A stretch of 64,000 nt of DNA from positions 32,541 to 96,540 of the forward strand of contig CAIXIX010000456.1 in NCBI GenBank assembly GCA_903919615.1, read 5' to 3'. Positions 53,439 to 63,388 of this stretch are shown here, piece after piece; positions within the stretch are counted from its first letter, which is position 1, and every line of letters starts with the position of its first letter. Under the pieces are notes generated by a model. It searched no databases. It saw only the letters and a list, made by a program, of their open reading frames with translations, and was not told the DNA's origin. Made by a program: the position numbers and the translations under genes. This stretch comes from an uncultured Chthonomonas sp. Lineage in GTDB: Bacteria; Armatimonadota; Chthonomonadetes; Chthonomonadales; Chthonomonadaceae.

Positions 53439-54197
53439 TCAGAAGTTCAGCTTTCTGAATATAAAGGACGGGATGAAGCGAACAATCGCCATGATCGGCC
53501 GCCAGGTTCCCGGGACGTATGCAAGCCTCTTACCCCGCGATGCGGCCGTCAGTATCTGCTCTGCAGCGGCATCGGCCGTGATCAGCAGAGGCTTCTTCTT
53601 CAGATCCTTCGTCATTGGGGTATCAACTGGCCCGGGCTTTATGGTAACTACTCGAACGCCAAACCGGGCGACCCGGTTACGCAAGGACTCGAGGTAGTTA
53701 TCGAAGAACGCTTTTGAGGCTCCATAGACCGGGTATCCTCGGCGGCCGCGATCGCCCGCAACGGAGGATATACCAACGATGCAGCCCGACTTTGATCGCT
53801 CAAATCGCTGGGCAGCTTCGTTTAGCCAGGCAACGGCGCCGAGGACATTTACCTGCACGGTAGAGAGGTCTTTATCGAAGTTATACTCATCCGGCTCGAT
53901 GAGCGGCATGACACCAGACGCATAGACGATGAGATCGAGCCCACCCAGATCCTGCGCAATCTTCTGGAAGAGCGCAGGGACTTCCGCCTGATTGAGAACA
54001 TCATGTGGATAGATGATGGCGCGAGAACCAGTTGCTCCAGCCGACTCGATGGCCTTTTTGACACGCTCAAGCTCTTCCTGCCTTCGTGCAACTAGAGCTA
54101 CAGAAACGCCGGGCTGCTGCCCGAGCTTTAGCGCAATCGCTTCTCCAATGCCGGATGAGGCGCCAACAACAATACATCGCTTCCACGGCAAGCTCAT
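53439..54197 (-). CDS. DprE2-like short-chain reductase
   Basis: 252 residues. Classical SDR: GASSGIGEAIALKLG, VYASGVMPL, active-site Ser in VGISSVAGD and YGASKAFFDNY with Tyr and Lys present. It is very like decaprenylphosphoryl-2-keto-ribose reductase (DprE2), which completes the ribose-to-arabinose epimerisation with DprE1. The two genes are in one transcript, DprE2 first. A C-terminal hydrophobic helix (MAIVRFIPSFIFRKL) may attach it to the membrane. Confidence 0.85.
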   Translation of the reverse strand: MSLPWKRCIVVGASSGIGEAIALKLGQQPGVSVALVARRQEELERVKKAIESAGATGSRAIIYPHDVLNQAEVPALFQKIAQDLGGLDLIVYASGVMPLIEPDEYNFDKDLSTVQVNVLGAVAWLNEAAQRFERSKSGCIVGISSVAGDRGRRGYPVYGASKAFFDNYLESLRNRVARFGVRVVTIKPGPVDTPMTKDLKKKPLLITADAAAEQILTAASRGKRLAYVPGTWRPIMAIVRFIPSFIFRKLNF

Positions 54198-54265
54198 ATC
54201 CGTAATTCTAACTTTCCGCTAGCCCCACTCAATCGCAAGGATCACAACAGAAGGCGAAGAAATCA

Positions 54266-54300
54266 GCGCCACTACCAATTGTGAATAATGCAGGCTAGAC
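54266..54300 (+). repeat. 35-bp dispersed element, copy 2
   Basis: See the copy at 5189-5223. It lies 99 bases upstream of the pseudopilin gene. Confidence 0.6.
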
Positions 54301-54398
54301 TGTAACCAGCGCTAAACGTGCTGCGTACATAAACTATCACTGAATTATACTGTCACTCTATTGTACCTTTCCTGTCCACAGAAAGGCTGGGAATCCTG

Positions 54399-55076
54399 AT
54401 GCAGAGCGGGTTGAAGTTGGGTAGGCGAACCGGTGAATCCGGGTTCACATTGATTGAGCTGCTCACCGTGATCGCGATTATCGCCGTACTTGCCGCGTTA
54501 CTATTCCCCGTCTTCTCCTCCGCTCGAGAGAAGGCACGGCAAACATCCTGCCTTTCCAATTTACGGCAGCTTGGTCTGGCAATTTCGATGTATTCGCAGG
54601 ACTACGATGGCCTGTACCCGTACATGGTGGATCCGGCAGACAAGTTCACACCACAGATTTGGAGCTCCATGCCTCAATTTCAGGCAGAGATTCCGAATAT
54701 CGGCCTCGTAAGCCAGGTGCTGCAGACTTATGTCAAATCCGCGGAGCTATTTCACTGTCCATCGGATACCGGATTCGATCAGGAGGATTTTACGGGCCTG
54801 GATATCGACCCGGCTGGCACTCCGCCAAATGCCAACCCATCTAGTTTTAAGAAATTTGGGACCAGCTACTACTATCGGACGGAAATCGCCGCTGTGCATG
54901 CCGGCGACTCTACCTTCCAAACCCCTTCTCAGCTAAACGTCCTTTTCGATGGCGCGGGTCGCTGGCACGGCGGCAGGTCGCGGCAAGATTGGCGCTATAT
55001 GGTGCTGTTTGGGGATGGTCACACGAAGAATCAGTCGTTTTCTCAGCTCACCGAAGAGTGGGCCATGCCGCTTTAG
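54399..55076 (+). CDS. Type IV pseudopilin-like protein (DUF1559-type)
   Basis: 225 residues. Prepilin leader ending [20 protein letters not shown], the class III signal with cleavage before Phe, followed by a hydrophobic helix and [19 protein letters not shown]. The C-terminus has [10 protein letters not shown], the H-x9-DG-type ending. This architecture is heavily expanded in Armatimonadota and Planctomycetota. It is processed by a prepilin peptidase and assembled in a type II/IV system, or stays as a surface protein. No assembly genes are nearby. Confidence 0.92.
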   Translation: MQSGLKLGRRTGESGFTLIELLTVIAIIAVLAALLFPVFSSAREKARQTSCLSNLRQLGLAISMYSQDYDGLYPYMVDPADKFTPQIWSSMPQFQAEIPNIGLVSQVLQTYVKSAELFHCPSDTGFDQEDFTGLDIDPAGTPPNANPSSFKKFGTSYYYRTEIAAVHAGDSTFQTPSQLNVLFDGAGRWHGGRSRQDWRYMVLFGDGHTKNQSFSQLTEEWAMPL

Positions 55077-55101
55077 TCGCAGCTAAAGCCTGCATTGAGA
55101 T

Positions 55102-55107
55102 TATAAT
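55102..55107 (+). promoter_or_regulatory. TATAAT box upstream of mfd
   Basis: Perfect -10 hexamer 163 bases before the mfd ATG; no convincing -35. Confidence 0.4.
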
Positions 55108-55269
55108 GCGGTAGAATAGTGCTGCTTTGTCGGGTATCTTCCCGGCGAACTCTCATCATCGAGTATCATCAGCCGACCGTATGGCCCACGTGCCAATACG
55201 TTCGGCCTTTTGGCGTGCGTTGCCATGCGCTTCGTAGTGTGCAGCGTTTTCAGGTACCCCGGATAAGAT

Positions 55270-58200
55270 ATGCCACTTTCAGATCTTACGCGTATTGCGG
55301 ACCAACTCCCCGGTTTTGACACAATCGTTGAGAGCCTAACAACTAACGATGGCGTAACCGAACTTGAGGGCCTTAGTGCAGCAGCCAAAGGCTTCTTAGT
55401 ATCTCGGCTGTTTCAAAAACTCAGCAAAACCATCCTCATTGTTACGCATCAGCACGAACAGGCGCAAAAGTTATGCGATGACCTCGTGCGCTTCGGTATC
55501 AAGGATGAGAGAGTATGTCTTCTGCCAGCAATGCAGAACCTGTTTCTCGAGGGAGACATAACCGACCACCGAACTATAGGTGAGCGAGTAAATGCACTTA
55601 TGGCGATTCGCGGCGAGGATCCGTGTATAGTCGTTTGCACACTCGAAGCGGTTCTTCAGCGCACCTCGCTCCCCGAAGATGTTACCGATCGCAGCTTTCT
55701 TCTTGAGGTCGACCAGACCATTGAGATGGATTCCATAATTCGCCAGCTAGTAAGTTTGGGCTATGATCCGGCAACGACGGTTACCCGTCCCGGCGAGTTT
55801 TCCCGGCGTGGCGGCATTCTCGATATCTTCCCGGGTTCCAGCCAGCATCCGGTAAGACTCGAGTTTTTCGGAGATCAGATTGAGACAATCCGGCCATTTG
55901 ATGTAACCACACAGCGCAGCACGGGCAAGCATATTGAGGTGCTGGTATCCGCAGCAAGAGAGATTCGCCTCGATCCGGTTCGCGCGCAAACCGCATCTGT
56001 GGCCATTCGACAGGCTTCTGCGATGCGAAGACATGAGCTCAAGCAGCAGAATCCGGACGGGCTGCGAGAGATCCTCGAACGTGTAACCGATACTGCTGCA
56101 TCCGCACTGGCCAGAATAGAACAGCTTGAGTATTTTGATGGGCTTGAACTGTACTTTCACTACCTTTGCCCGAACCCGGTGTGCGCCCTGGACTACCTTC
56201 CCGCCGATGCAATGGTGATTCTTGATGAATGGAGTATGGCGAAGGCGCATCTCGATCGCAGTGTAGCCGACCTGCGTTCCTCCCGAGAGAGGCAGTTTGA
56301 ACGCGGCGAAACGCTGGATGCTGAGATTAACATTTGCGACTGGCGCGCGGGCTTGCAGAAAATTCTATCCTTCCCCACCCTGATGCTTTCGCTGCTGGCA
56401 AGGACCGATTCGGAAATCCATCCTCGCCACCATCTCCAGGTCGTATCCGGCACCACGGGTATGTATCGCGGCAACCTGAAAACGCTTGCAGACGAAGTGG
56501 GAGTGTGGCTTGAGAATAAGTGCCGCGTCGTTCTCGTAAGCGACCAGCCGGTGCGCGTGCGGGAGATCTGCAGCGAGTTAAAGTTGCCCGTAAGAAGCAG
56601 AGAAGACCCGCTTGGAGCCGGGGCCGGGCTTTATGTTACAGATGGCGGGCTGCGCACGGGATTTACGATTGCTGGTCTGCGGCTCTATGTTCTTACCGAT
56701 GCAGAGCTATTCGGCTCCGCCCGGCCTCTCGTAACCAGGCGCAAGGTGGCGGGCGGCGTCGCCATCTCCTCGGTTCTCGACCTCAAGGAGATGGATTTTG
56801 TTGTACACATCCACCATGGGATCGGAATCTACCGGGGAATCGTAAAGAGGCGGAATGAAGGCGCCGATAGGGATTATGTTGTTGTTGAGTACCAGGGCGG
56901 CGACAGGCTGTTTGTTCCCGCGGATCAGATTGATCGTATTCAGCGCTATAACGGCGCCGATGGCGTAGATCCTCAGGTCAATAAAATTGGTGGCGCGGAG
57001 TGGCAGAAGACCACGCGTAAAGTCCGGCAACAGGCGCGGGAGATGGCGGGTGAGCTAATTAAGCTCTACGCTGCGCGCGAAGCGGCAACGCGGCCCTCGC
57101 TGGGTGAAGATACACCGTGGCAGATTGAGATGGAAGAGGCGTTCCCTTATGAAGAGACGCCCGATCAGTTGAAGGCGATCCTGGATGTAAAGAGGGACCT
57201 GGAAGCGTATAAGCCGATGGATCGCCTCATTTGCGGCGATGTTGGTTTCGGCAAAACAGAGGTTGCCCTGCGCGGAGCCTTCAAAGCGGTTACCTCCGGC
57301 AAGCAGGTCGCGATACTGTGCCCGACCACCGTACTGGCGGCGCAGCATCATGCCACCTTTACAGAGCGGCTCGCAGCCTATCCTATTCAGATCGAGCTGT
57401 TAAGCAGATTCCGGACACGACAGGAGCAGCTTGCTACGATTGACAAGCTGAAGGCGGGCTCAGTCGATATCGTTGTTGCAACGCATCGCCTCTTCAGCAA
57501 GGATGTTGTTTTCAACAACCTGGGCCTCGTCGTTGTGGATGAAGAGCAGCGCTTTGGCGTGGCCCACAAAGAGAAACTAAAACAGCTGCGAAAGCAGGTG
57601 GATGTGCTCACTCTTAGCGCTACTCCTATTCCACGAACCTTATCTATGGCGCTCTCCGGGCTGCGAGACATGAGTGTGATTGAGGATCCCCCGGAAGGCA
57701 GAACACCTGTACAGACCTATGTTCGCGAATACGACGATAACACCGTCCGAGACGCGATCCTTCGCGAACTCGAGAGAGACGGCCAGATCTATTTCGTACA
57801 CAACCGTGTCGAAAGCATCTACCACGTAGCCTCTCACCTGCGTAAACTTGCTCCGGATGCTCGGATACTGGTTGGGCATGGGCAGATGTCCGAATCGGAG
57901 CTCGAGAAGGTGATGTACGAGTTCTACCATCACGAAGCCGACATTCTCATCTGTACAACCATCATCGAAAATGGCCTCGACGTGTCGAATGCCAACACGA
58001 TCATCATCGATAATGCCGACCACATGGGGCTGTCGCAGCTGTATCAGCTTCGTGGCCGCGTAGGCAGATCGAATCGCCAGGCCTATGCGTATCTATTTTA
58101 TAGAAGACACAAACAACTCACCGAGGTCGCCGAGCGGCGGCTGGCAGCGATGCGCGAGTTCTCGGCGCTTGGAAGCGGCTACAAAGTGGCTATGCGCGAC

Positions 58201-58791
58201 CTTGAGATTCGCGGAGCAGGTAATCTGCTTGGCGCCGAACAGCACGGGGCTATGGTAAACGTCGGGTTCGATCTCTACTGTAAGCTACTGGCTCAGGCAG
58301 TTCAGGAGCTCAAGGGGGAAGAGGTTACAGAGGATGTGCTGCCGCCGGTCGATCTGCCGGTAACAGCGCACATACCAAACGACTACATTCCAGGCGAGGC
58401 CGAGAGAATCTATTTTTATAAGCGAATGAGCGCGGTGCGTTCAGTGAGGGATGTTGAGGAGCTGCAGGATGAGCTTCACGATCGCTTTGGCGATCCGCCT
58501 GCACCCGTTTGGACGGCATTGGCGGTGCTTAGATTGAGGCTGCGCTGCAAGCAGAGCGGCATCTCCGGGATAAAGAGCGACCAGAGGAGCGTTTCGATTA
58601 AGTTCGCACCTCAAACGCGGCTAACTGCCGATGCTGTCAAACTCCTGACGTACGCTTTCAAAGGCCATCGCTTTACTCCAGATGGTGTGGTTCTGCCGAT
58701 CACCAGCACAAAGGTTATGGAGATGGTGGAGGAGAGCCTGGTTGTTCTGAACCGAGCTCTAGAGCCGGGCACGACGGCTGGAGTTCGGTAA
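55270..58791 (+). CDS. mfd: Mfd transcription-repair coupling factor
   Basis: 1173 residues. UvrB-homology module at the N-terminus (FSRRGGILDIFPGSSQHPVRLE), RNA polymerase interaction domain with IHHGIGIYRGIVKR, RecG-like translocase motor with Walker A GDVGFGKTEVALRGA, DEEQRFG box and QLRGRVGRSNRQAYAYLF, and the C-terminal TRCF domain. It dislodges stalled RNA polymerase and recruits UvrA/B. Genes for UvrB and Mfd are both in this window but not adjacent. Confidence 0.97.
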   Translation: MPLSDLTRIADQLPGFDTIVESLTTNDGVTELEGLSAAAKGFLVSRLFQKLSKTILIVTHQHEQAQKLCDDLVRFGIKDERVCLLPAMQNLFLEGDITDHRTIGERVNALMAIRGEDPCIVVCTLEAVLQRTSLPEDVTDRSFLLEVDQTIEMDSIIRQLVSLGYDPATTVTRPGEFSRRGGILDIFPGSSQHPVRLEFFGDQIETIRPFDVTTQRSTGKHIEVLVSAAREIRLDPVRAQTASVAIRQASAMRRHELKQQNPDGLREILERVTDTAASALARIEQLEYFDGLELYFHYLCPNPVCALDYLPADAMVILDEWSMAKAHLDRSVADLRSSRERQFERGETLDAEINICDWRAGLQKILSFPTLMLSLLARTDSEIHPRHHLQVVSGTTGMYRGNLKTLADEVGVWLENKCRVVLVSDQPVRVREICSELKLPVRSREDPLGAGAGLYVTDGGLRTGFTIAGLRLYVLTDAELFGSARPLVTRRKVAGGVAISSVLDLKEMDFVVHIHHGIGIYRGIVKRRNEGADRDYVVVEYQGGDRLFVPADQIDRIQRYNGADGVDPQVNKIGGAEWQKTTRKVRQQAREMAGELIKLYAAREAATRPSLGEDTPWQIEMEEAFPYEETPDQLKAILDVKRDLEAYKPMDRLICGDVGFGKTEVALRGAFKAVTSGKQVAILCPTTVLAAQHHATFTERLAAYPIQIELLSRFRTRQEQLATIDKLKAGSVDIVVATHRLFSKDVVFNNLGLVVVDEEQRFGVAHKEKLKQLRKQVDVLTLSATPIPRTLSMALSGLRDMSVIEDPPEGRTPVQTYVREYDDNTVRDAILRELERDGQIYFVHNRVESIYHVASHLRKLAPDARILVGHGQMSESELEKVMYEFYHHEADILICTTIIENGLDVSNANTIIIDNADHMGLSQLYQLRGRVGRSNRQAYAYLFYRRHKQLTEVAERRLAAMREFSALGSGYKVAMRDLEIRGAGNLLGAEQHGAMVNVGFDLYCKLLAQAVQELKGEEVTEDVLPPVDLPVTAHIPNDYIPGEAERIYFYKRMSAVRSVRDVEELQDELHDRFGDPPAPVWTALAVLRLRLRCKQSGISGIKSDQRSVSIKFAPQTRLTADAVKLLTYAFKGHRFTPDGVVLPITSTKVMEMVEESLVVLNRALEPGTTAGVR

Positions 58792-59034
58792 CGCACCGCA
58801 CCTGCAAACTGAGATGTGCGCATACGAAAGCGCACCGTACAACAGTTAAGCGAAAAAGGTGCGGCTTAAGTAGCTCAACGCTCTAAAGAGATTTGGCAGA
58901 GTTGAGGTAAAATACCCTGTACGACTATGTGGTGCTACCGAGAATATGGCATGACCCATGTTCCGGACACGACTGAATTTCAATCCCACACTTTTGAAAT
59001 TCTGGCATCTTTTGAGAACGAGAGGATGTTACGG

Positions 59035-60066
59035 ATGGCCAAGACCACTGCTGAGCGCTCCGGACCCGTATCGGTGAGCACAGACGAAGATATTGAGAAG
59101 AAACAGCTGATATCTTCGTACCGCCTGATGCTGTTGATTCGTCGTCTGGAAGAGTCGGTCTACCGAAAGTTCCATGAGGCGAAGATAGGCGGTTACCTGC
59201 ATCGATACGACGGGATGGAAGCGCTTGTAGCTGGCATTATCCCGTTTCTTAAGATTCCAGGCGACTACGTTTTGAGCACCTACCGAGACCATGCGCATGC
59301 GCTGGCTTGCGGCACCAGCCCACGCGCTGTAATGGCAGAGCTGATGGGCAGAGCTGATGGCTGCGCGGCAGGCAAGGGCGGATCGATGCACCTGATCGAT
59401 CCGGATAACGGCTTTCTGGGCGGCGATGGAATCGTAGGCGGCCCGGTTCCGATTTCGCTGGGCGTTGGTTATGCACTAAAGTATCGTGGCGGCGGCAACG
59501 TCTGTGTCGTCTATTTTGGCGACGGCGCAATGAACCAGGGCGGCGTTCATGAATCGATGAACATGGTTGGCCTTTACAAGCTGCCTGTACTGTTCATCCT
59601 TGAGAATAACCAGTACGCCATGGGTACTTCCGTCTCCCGCTCCACCGGACAGCCAGATTTCGTGTTGAAAGCGAAGGCGCACGGCATTCAGGGCGAGCAG
59701 GTGGATGGAATGGATCTGCTTGCTGTGCGTGATGTTGCAGGCAGAGCGATTGCCCGAATGCGCGAGACAGGCGAGCCCTATTTCCTCGAAATGAAGTGCT
59801 ATAGATTTGTTGGACACGGCATTGGCGATGACAATACTAAGGCGTGGACCACATATCGCACCGAGGATGAAGTGGCGCTATGGAGAGAGCGAGATCCTCT
59901 CGCACGCACAGCGGACCTTCTGTTGAAGAGAGGTTATCTTTCCGCCGAGCAGATGGAGCAATTTGAGGCCGAGGTTCAAGTAGTGGTTGATGACGCGATC
60001 GAATTCGCAGAATCTAGCCCAGAGCCGCCGCTGGACAGTCTCTACGAGAACGTCTACTCCCAGTAA
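59035..60066 (+). CDS. pdhA: Pyruvate dehydrogenase E1 alpha subunit
   Basis: 343 residues. 2-oxoacid dehydrogenase E1 alpha: GDGAMNQGGVHESMNMVGLY followed by NNQYAM is the thiamine-diphosphate-binding motif, with YRDHAHALACG and KGGSMHLIDP upstream. With E1 beta it decarboxylates pyruvate. A start at 59035 gives the usual family length; an in-frame ATG at 58927 would add 36 residues. First gene of the pdh operon. Confidence 0.93.
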   Translation: MAKTTAERSGPVSVSTDEDIEKKQLISSYRLMLLIRRLEESVYRKFHEAKIGGYLHRYDGMEALVAGIIPFLKIPGDYVLSTYRDHAHALACGTSPRAVMAELMGRADGCAAGKGGSMHLIDPDNGFLGGDGIVGGPVPISLGVGYALKYRGGGNVCVVYFGDGAMNQGGVHESMNMVGLYKLPVLFILENNQYAMGTSVSRSTGQPDFVLKAKAHGIQGEQVDGMDLLAVRDVAGRAIARMRETGEPYFLEMKCYRFVGHGIGDDNTKAWTTYRTEDEVALWRERDPLARTADLLLKRGYLSAEQMEQFEAEVQVVVDDAIEFAESSPEPPLDSLYENVYSQ

Positions 60067-60108
60067 CTAATTGAGATTTCTGTAAGAAGTTTGCCTGGAG
60101 ATTATTTG

Positions 60109-61086
60109 ATGGCGACAATGCGATATCAGCAGGCGCTCCGCCTTGCCATGACTGAAGAGATGGAACGCGATCCCAACGTTTTCATCTGTGGTGAAGAGGT
60201 TGGCCAGTACCAGGGCACGTACCGTGTGACCGAGGGTATGCTGCAGAAGTTCGGACCGCGACGTGTGGTTGATACGCCGATTAGCGAAATCGGCATTGCC
60301 GGGATGGCGACAGGCGCGGCAATGGTCGGCCTGAGGCCAATTGCGGAGTTTATGACCTGGTCGTTCGCGCTCGAAGCGATGGATCAGTTGGTCAATCACG
60401 CATCCAAGATCACCTACATGTCGGGCGGCAGAATTCAATGCCCTGTAGTATTCCGTGGTCCTGCTGGCGTAGGAACTCAGCTTTCTGCACAGCATTCACA
60501 GAGCATGGAAAGCTGGTACGCGCACACACCCGGATTTAAAGTGGTGATGCCGGCGTTTCCGGATGATGCGAAGGGACTGTTGAAGACCGCGATCCGCGAG
60601 AACAACCCAATCATCTTTATGGAGCATGCGGGGCTATACGGTTTGCAGGGAGAGGTGCCCGAGGATCCGAACTTTACCGTTCCGTTCGGCAAGGCCTCTG
60701 TACGCCGGGAAGGCACGGATATCACGCTTGTCTCCTATTCTCGCGGCGTGCATCTCTGCCTGAAAGCGGCGGATGCGCTGGCGCGCGAAGGAATTGAGTG
60801 TGAAGTAATTGACCTTCGCACGCTCGTACCCCTCGATATGGATACAGTAGTCGCATCGGTGCGCAAGACTCACCATGCGGTGGTTGCTCAGGAAGAGTGG
60901 AAAAACGTAAGTTTTGGTTCTGAGCTTTCAGCCCGCATTCACGAACAGGCGTTTGATGAACTGGATGCGCCCGTTGAAAGAGTTGCAGGAGCCGACGTGC
61001 CGATGCCTTACGCAAAGAACCTCGAGCGCGCAGCAATACCCACAGACAACGATGTTATAGCAGCGGTTCGCCGAGCGCTCGCCTGA
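60109..61086 (+). CDS. pdhB: Pyruvate dehydrogenase E1 beta subunit
   Basis: 325 residues, normal length. Transketolase pyrimidine-binding domain with FICGEEVGQYQGTYRVTEGM and PISEIGIAGMATGAAMVGLR, then the transketolase C domain (VIDLRTLVPLDMDTV and HHAVVAQEEW). It forms the E1 heterotetramer with PdhA. The ATG at 60109 has GGAG upstream, which favours it over 60091. Confidence 0.94.
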   Translation: MATMRYQQALRLAMTEEMERDPNVFICGEEVGQYQGTYRVTEGMLQKFGPRRVVDTPISEIGIAGMATGAAMVGLRPIAEFMTWSFALEAMDQLVNHASKITYMSGGRIQCPVVFRGPAGVGTQLSAQHSQSMESWYAHTPGFKVVMPAFPDDAKGLLKTAIRENNPIIFMEHAGLYGLQGEVPEDPNFTVPFGKASVRREGTDITLVSYSRGVHLCLKAADALAREGIECEVIDLRTLVPLDMDTVVASVRKTHHAVVAQEEWKNVSFGSELSARIHEQAFDELDAPVERVAGADVPMPYAKNLERAAIPTDNDVIAAVRRALA

Positions 61087-61151
61087 TGTTTTTAAGGCGA
61101 AACGCACAAATCGGCAAAGACTGCGCCGTTTTAGTAAGGAGTGTCTCGTAG

Positions 61152-62432
61152 ATGGCAGAAGTCCGAATGCCCAAAATGGGTGACGGAATGGAGACGGGTA
61201 CGATCAACCGGTGGCTGAAGCAGGTCGGCGACAAGATCGCTTCCGGCGACGTTATTGCGGAGATCGAAACCGATAAGGCCAGTGTCGAGATTACCGCCTA
61301 CGACACCGGCGTACTCAGCAAGATCGTTATTGTAGAGGGTGCATCTGCTCCGGTTGGCGACGTTATCGCGATCATCGGTTCGGCAGTTGGCGCCGCTGCG
61401 CCTGCTCCGGCAGCTACGCGACCAGCAGCAAGCGCGTCGGCCGCACCGGCAGCATCCGCACCAGCGGCAGCGCCTGTATTGCCGCCGGTTGCTTCTAGCG
61501 GACCGGATACAGAGCGCGTAAAGGCATCGCCGTTGGCGCGACGCATCGCCGCTGAGCGGGGGATCGATCTCGCTCGCATAACGGGCACAGGCCCTGGCGG
61601 ACGCATCGTTGAGCGCGACGTGGCGGACCTGGCCGCCTCGCCGGCCCCCTCCCCGGATGTTGCCATTGCGTTTACACCCGAGGTCTCTGCGGTTAGCGCG
61701 TCACCGGCTCCGTCTGTAACTGCCCCCGCGCCTTCCACCGCGTCCACGACGTATTCAGACATTAAGCCAACCAGAATGCGAGACGCGATTGCGCGCCGCG
61801 TAACCCAGAGTAAGCAGACGGTACCGCACTTCTACGTAACAATGAAGGTTACGATGGATAAGGCTGTGGCGCTGCTGAAGGAGTTGAATGCGGATACCAG
61901 TCTGGGCAAGGTTACCGTTAACGATCTGATCGTTAAGGCATGTGCAGGCGCCCTGGCTGCCGTTCCCGATGTGAACGCTACCTGGACTGCGGAAGGAACG
62001 ATCCGCCGTTACAACGAGGCGCATATTGGCGTCGCAGTTGGCATTGACGATGGATTGATTATTCCGGTCGTCAAAAACTGCGAAAGCAAAACGCTTCGTC
62101 AGATCTCTGCGGATGCGCGCGAGCTCATCGGCAAGGCACGGGCTGGTCAGCTTCGCCCGGATGAGTATAGTGGCGGCACTTTTAGTGTCTCCAACCTCGG
62201 GATGATGGGCGTGGACGAGTTCCTCGCGATCATCAATCCTCCGGAAGCTGCCATTCTCGCCATTGGTGGAATCGTGCGCGAACCTGTAGTTGTCGACGAT
62301 GCGATTGAGATCAAGTCGATCATGAAGATCACCATCTCAGCCGATCACAGACTGCTGGATGGTGTGGTTGCTGCAAAGTTCGTACAGGCGGTTAAGAAGG
62401 CGCTTGAGGCGCCTTATACACTGCTTTCATAA
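61152..62432 (+). CDS. pdhC: Dihydrolipoamide acyltransferase E2
   Basis: 426 residues. One lipoyl domain with the Lys in EIETDKASVEI, an Ala/Pro linker, the peripheral subunit-binding domain (KASPLARRIAAERGIDLARI), a second Ala/Pro linker and the acyltransferase core ending SADHRLLDGVVAAKFV with the catalytic His and Asp. It carries the acetyl group to CoA. AAGGAG precedes the ATG. No E3 gene (lpd) follows; it is probably elsewhere. Confidence 0.95.
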   Translation: MAEVRMPKMGDGMETGTINRWLKQVGDKIASGDVIAEIETDKASVEITAYDTGVLSKIVIVEGASAPVGDVIAIIGSAVGAAAPAPAATRPAASASAAPAASAPAAAPVLPPVASSGPDTERVKASPLARRIAAERGIDLARITGTGPGGRIVERDVADLAASPAPSPDVAIAFTPEVSAVSASPAPSVTAPAPSTASTTYSDIKPTRMRDAIARRVTQSKQTVPHFYVTMKVTMDKAVALLKELNADTSLGKVTVNDLIVKACAGALAAVPDVNATWTAEGTIRRYNEAHIGVAVGIDDGLIIPVVKNCESKTLRQISADARELIGKARAGQLRPDEYSGGTFSVSNLGMMGVDEFLAIINPPEAAILAIGGIVREPVVVDDAIEIKSIMKITISADHRLLDGVVAAKFVQAVKKALEAPYTLLS

Positions 62433-62454
62433 TCGATACTTCAGTTGCGCATAA

Positions 62455-62503
62455 TTTTTTCGCCCTGCCACTCCACCTATGGAGCGGCAGGGCGAATTTG
62501 TTT
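62455..62503 (+). terminator. pdh operon terminator
   Basis: TTCGCCCTGCC (62459-62469) pairs with GGCAGGGCGAA (62486-62496), with an inner CTCC/GGAG helix, followed by a T-rich tract. It ends plus-strand transcription. Confidence 0.85.
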
Positions 62504-62523
62504 CCGCGAGATATGGGATCTTT

Positions 62524-63249
62524 CTAAGGCCCAAATCTATTTACGGTGAGCGTCATCGTGCATAGGGGCTTTCCAGATAGCGATGGTATCGTGCCAACCA
62601 GGGGCCAGAGGCCCAAAAAACTGGTCAACCCGCCCGTGCTTGCTATTAACGTCGTCACGACGGCGGTGCCATCTGCGCCGGTTACAGCTGAGCCATACAC
62701 CGTATTTACTATATTCCCCATTTCGTTATTAATTGTCTTTGTAAAGGAGAAATTAGCTTGTATGCCAACAACCGGCTGACCATAATTGTCAGTGACAGTA
62801 GCGATAAACGATGATCCCTTTGCAGGACCACTCATCGATGTCGGATTGACCGTCATCTTAATCAGGTTCGTAACTTTAACAGTAATGGTGTCGTCGCTTG
62901 GGCCGTCGTTGGCATCACCGGCAAAGTCAGCGGTAAGCTTGTAACCTGCAGTGGGTGCGAGCACAGGGATTTTGTAGGGTGTCGTTGCGACACCGAGGAC
63001 ATTCGTTGTGAGGGCTATGCTATCGCCATTGGCCGCTGTAACCGTCACCGGCTTGGCAACCAGGGGGCGTCCGTCCTCTTCCATGAACACAGTCAAGTGG
63101 ATCGTCTGCCCATTCACTGCCGATGCCTTGTCCGACATTATCAGGATCTTTGTGCCATCGGGCGTCTTGCAGATCGGCGCCGCAAGCGCGGCATTGGACA
63201 GAACGAAACCCGCAGCCGCTAGCGCCAGTCCGGCGCCGATTGATCTCAT
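62524..63249 (-). CDS. Secreted Ig-like repeat protein, copy 1
   Basis: 241 residues with a signal peptide (AGLALAAAGFVLSNAALA). The mature part consists of bacterial Ig-like sandwich modules: VNGQTIHLTVFMEEDGRPL, PVTVTAANGDSIALTTN, GYKLTADFAGDANDGPSDDT and ADGTAVVTTL. Tandem with an almost identical second copy 880 bases away. The ATG at 63249 has no ribosome-binding site. A strong AGGAG plus ATG at 63298 reads out of frame by one base because of an A7 run. Function unknown; surface or extracellular. Confidence 0.75.
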   Translation of the reverse strand: MRSIGAGLALAAAGFVLSNAALAAPICKTPDGTKILIMSDKASAVNGQTIHLTVFMEEDGRPLVAKPVTVTAANGDSIALTTNVLGVATTPYKIPVLAPTAGYKLTADFAGDANDGPSDDTITVKVTNLIKMTVNPTSMSGPAKGSSFIATVTDNYGQPVVGIQANFSFTKTINNEMGNIVNTVYGSAVTGADGTAVVTTLIASTGGLTSFLGLWPLVGTIPSLSGKPLCTMTLTVNRFGP

Positions 63250-63388
63250 GCGCGCTGACTTACACGTTGGGGAATTATCTTGTTTTTTTAGAGAGCATTA
63301 ACTCTTCTCCTGAATTGTACGAGCTTTGTTCGATATGCCAGGTTCCGCTGGCCTGGTTCAGATCGAACACCGCCTCGTCAAGCAACGT

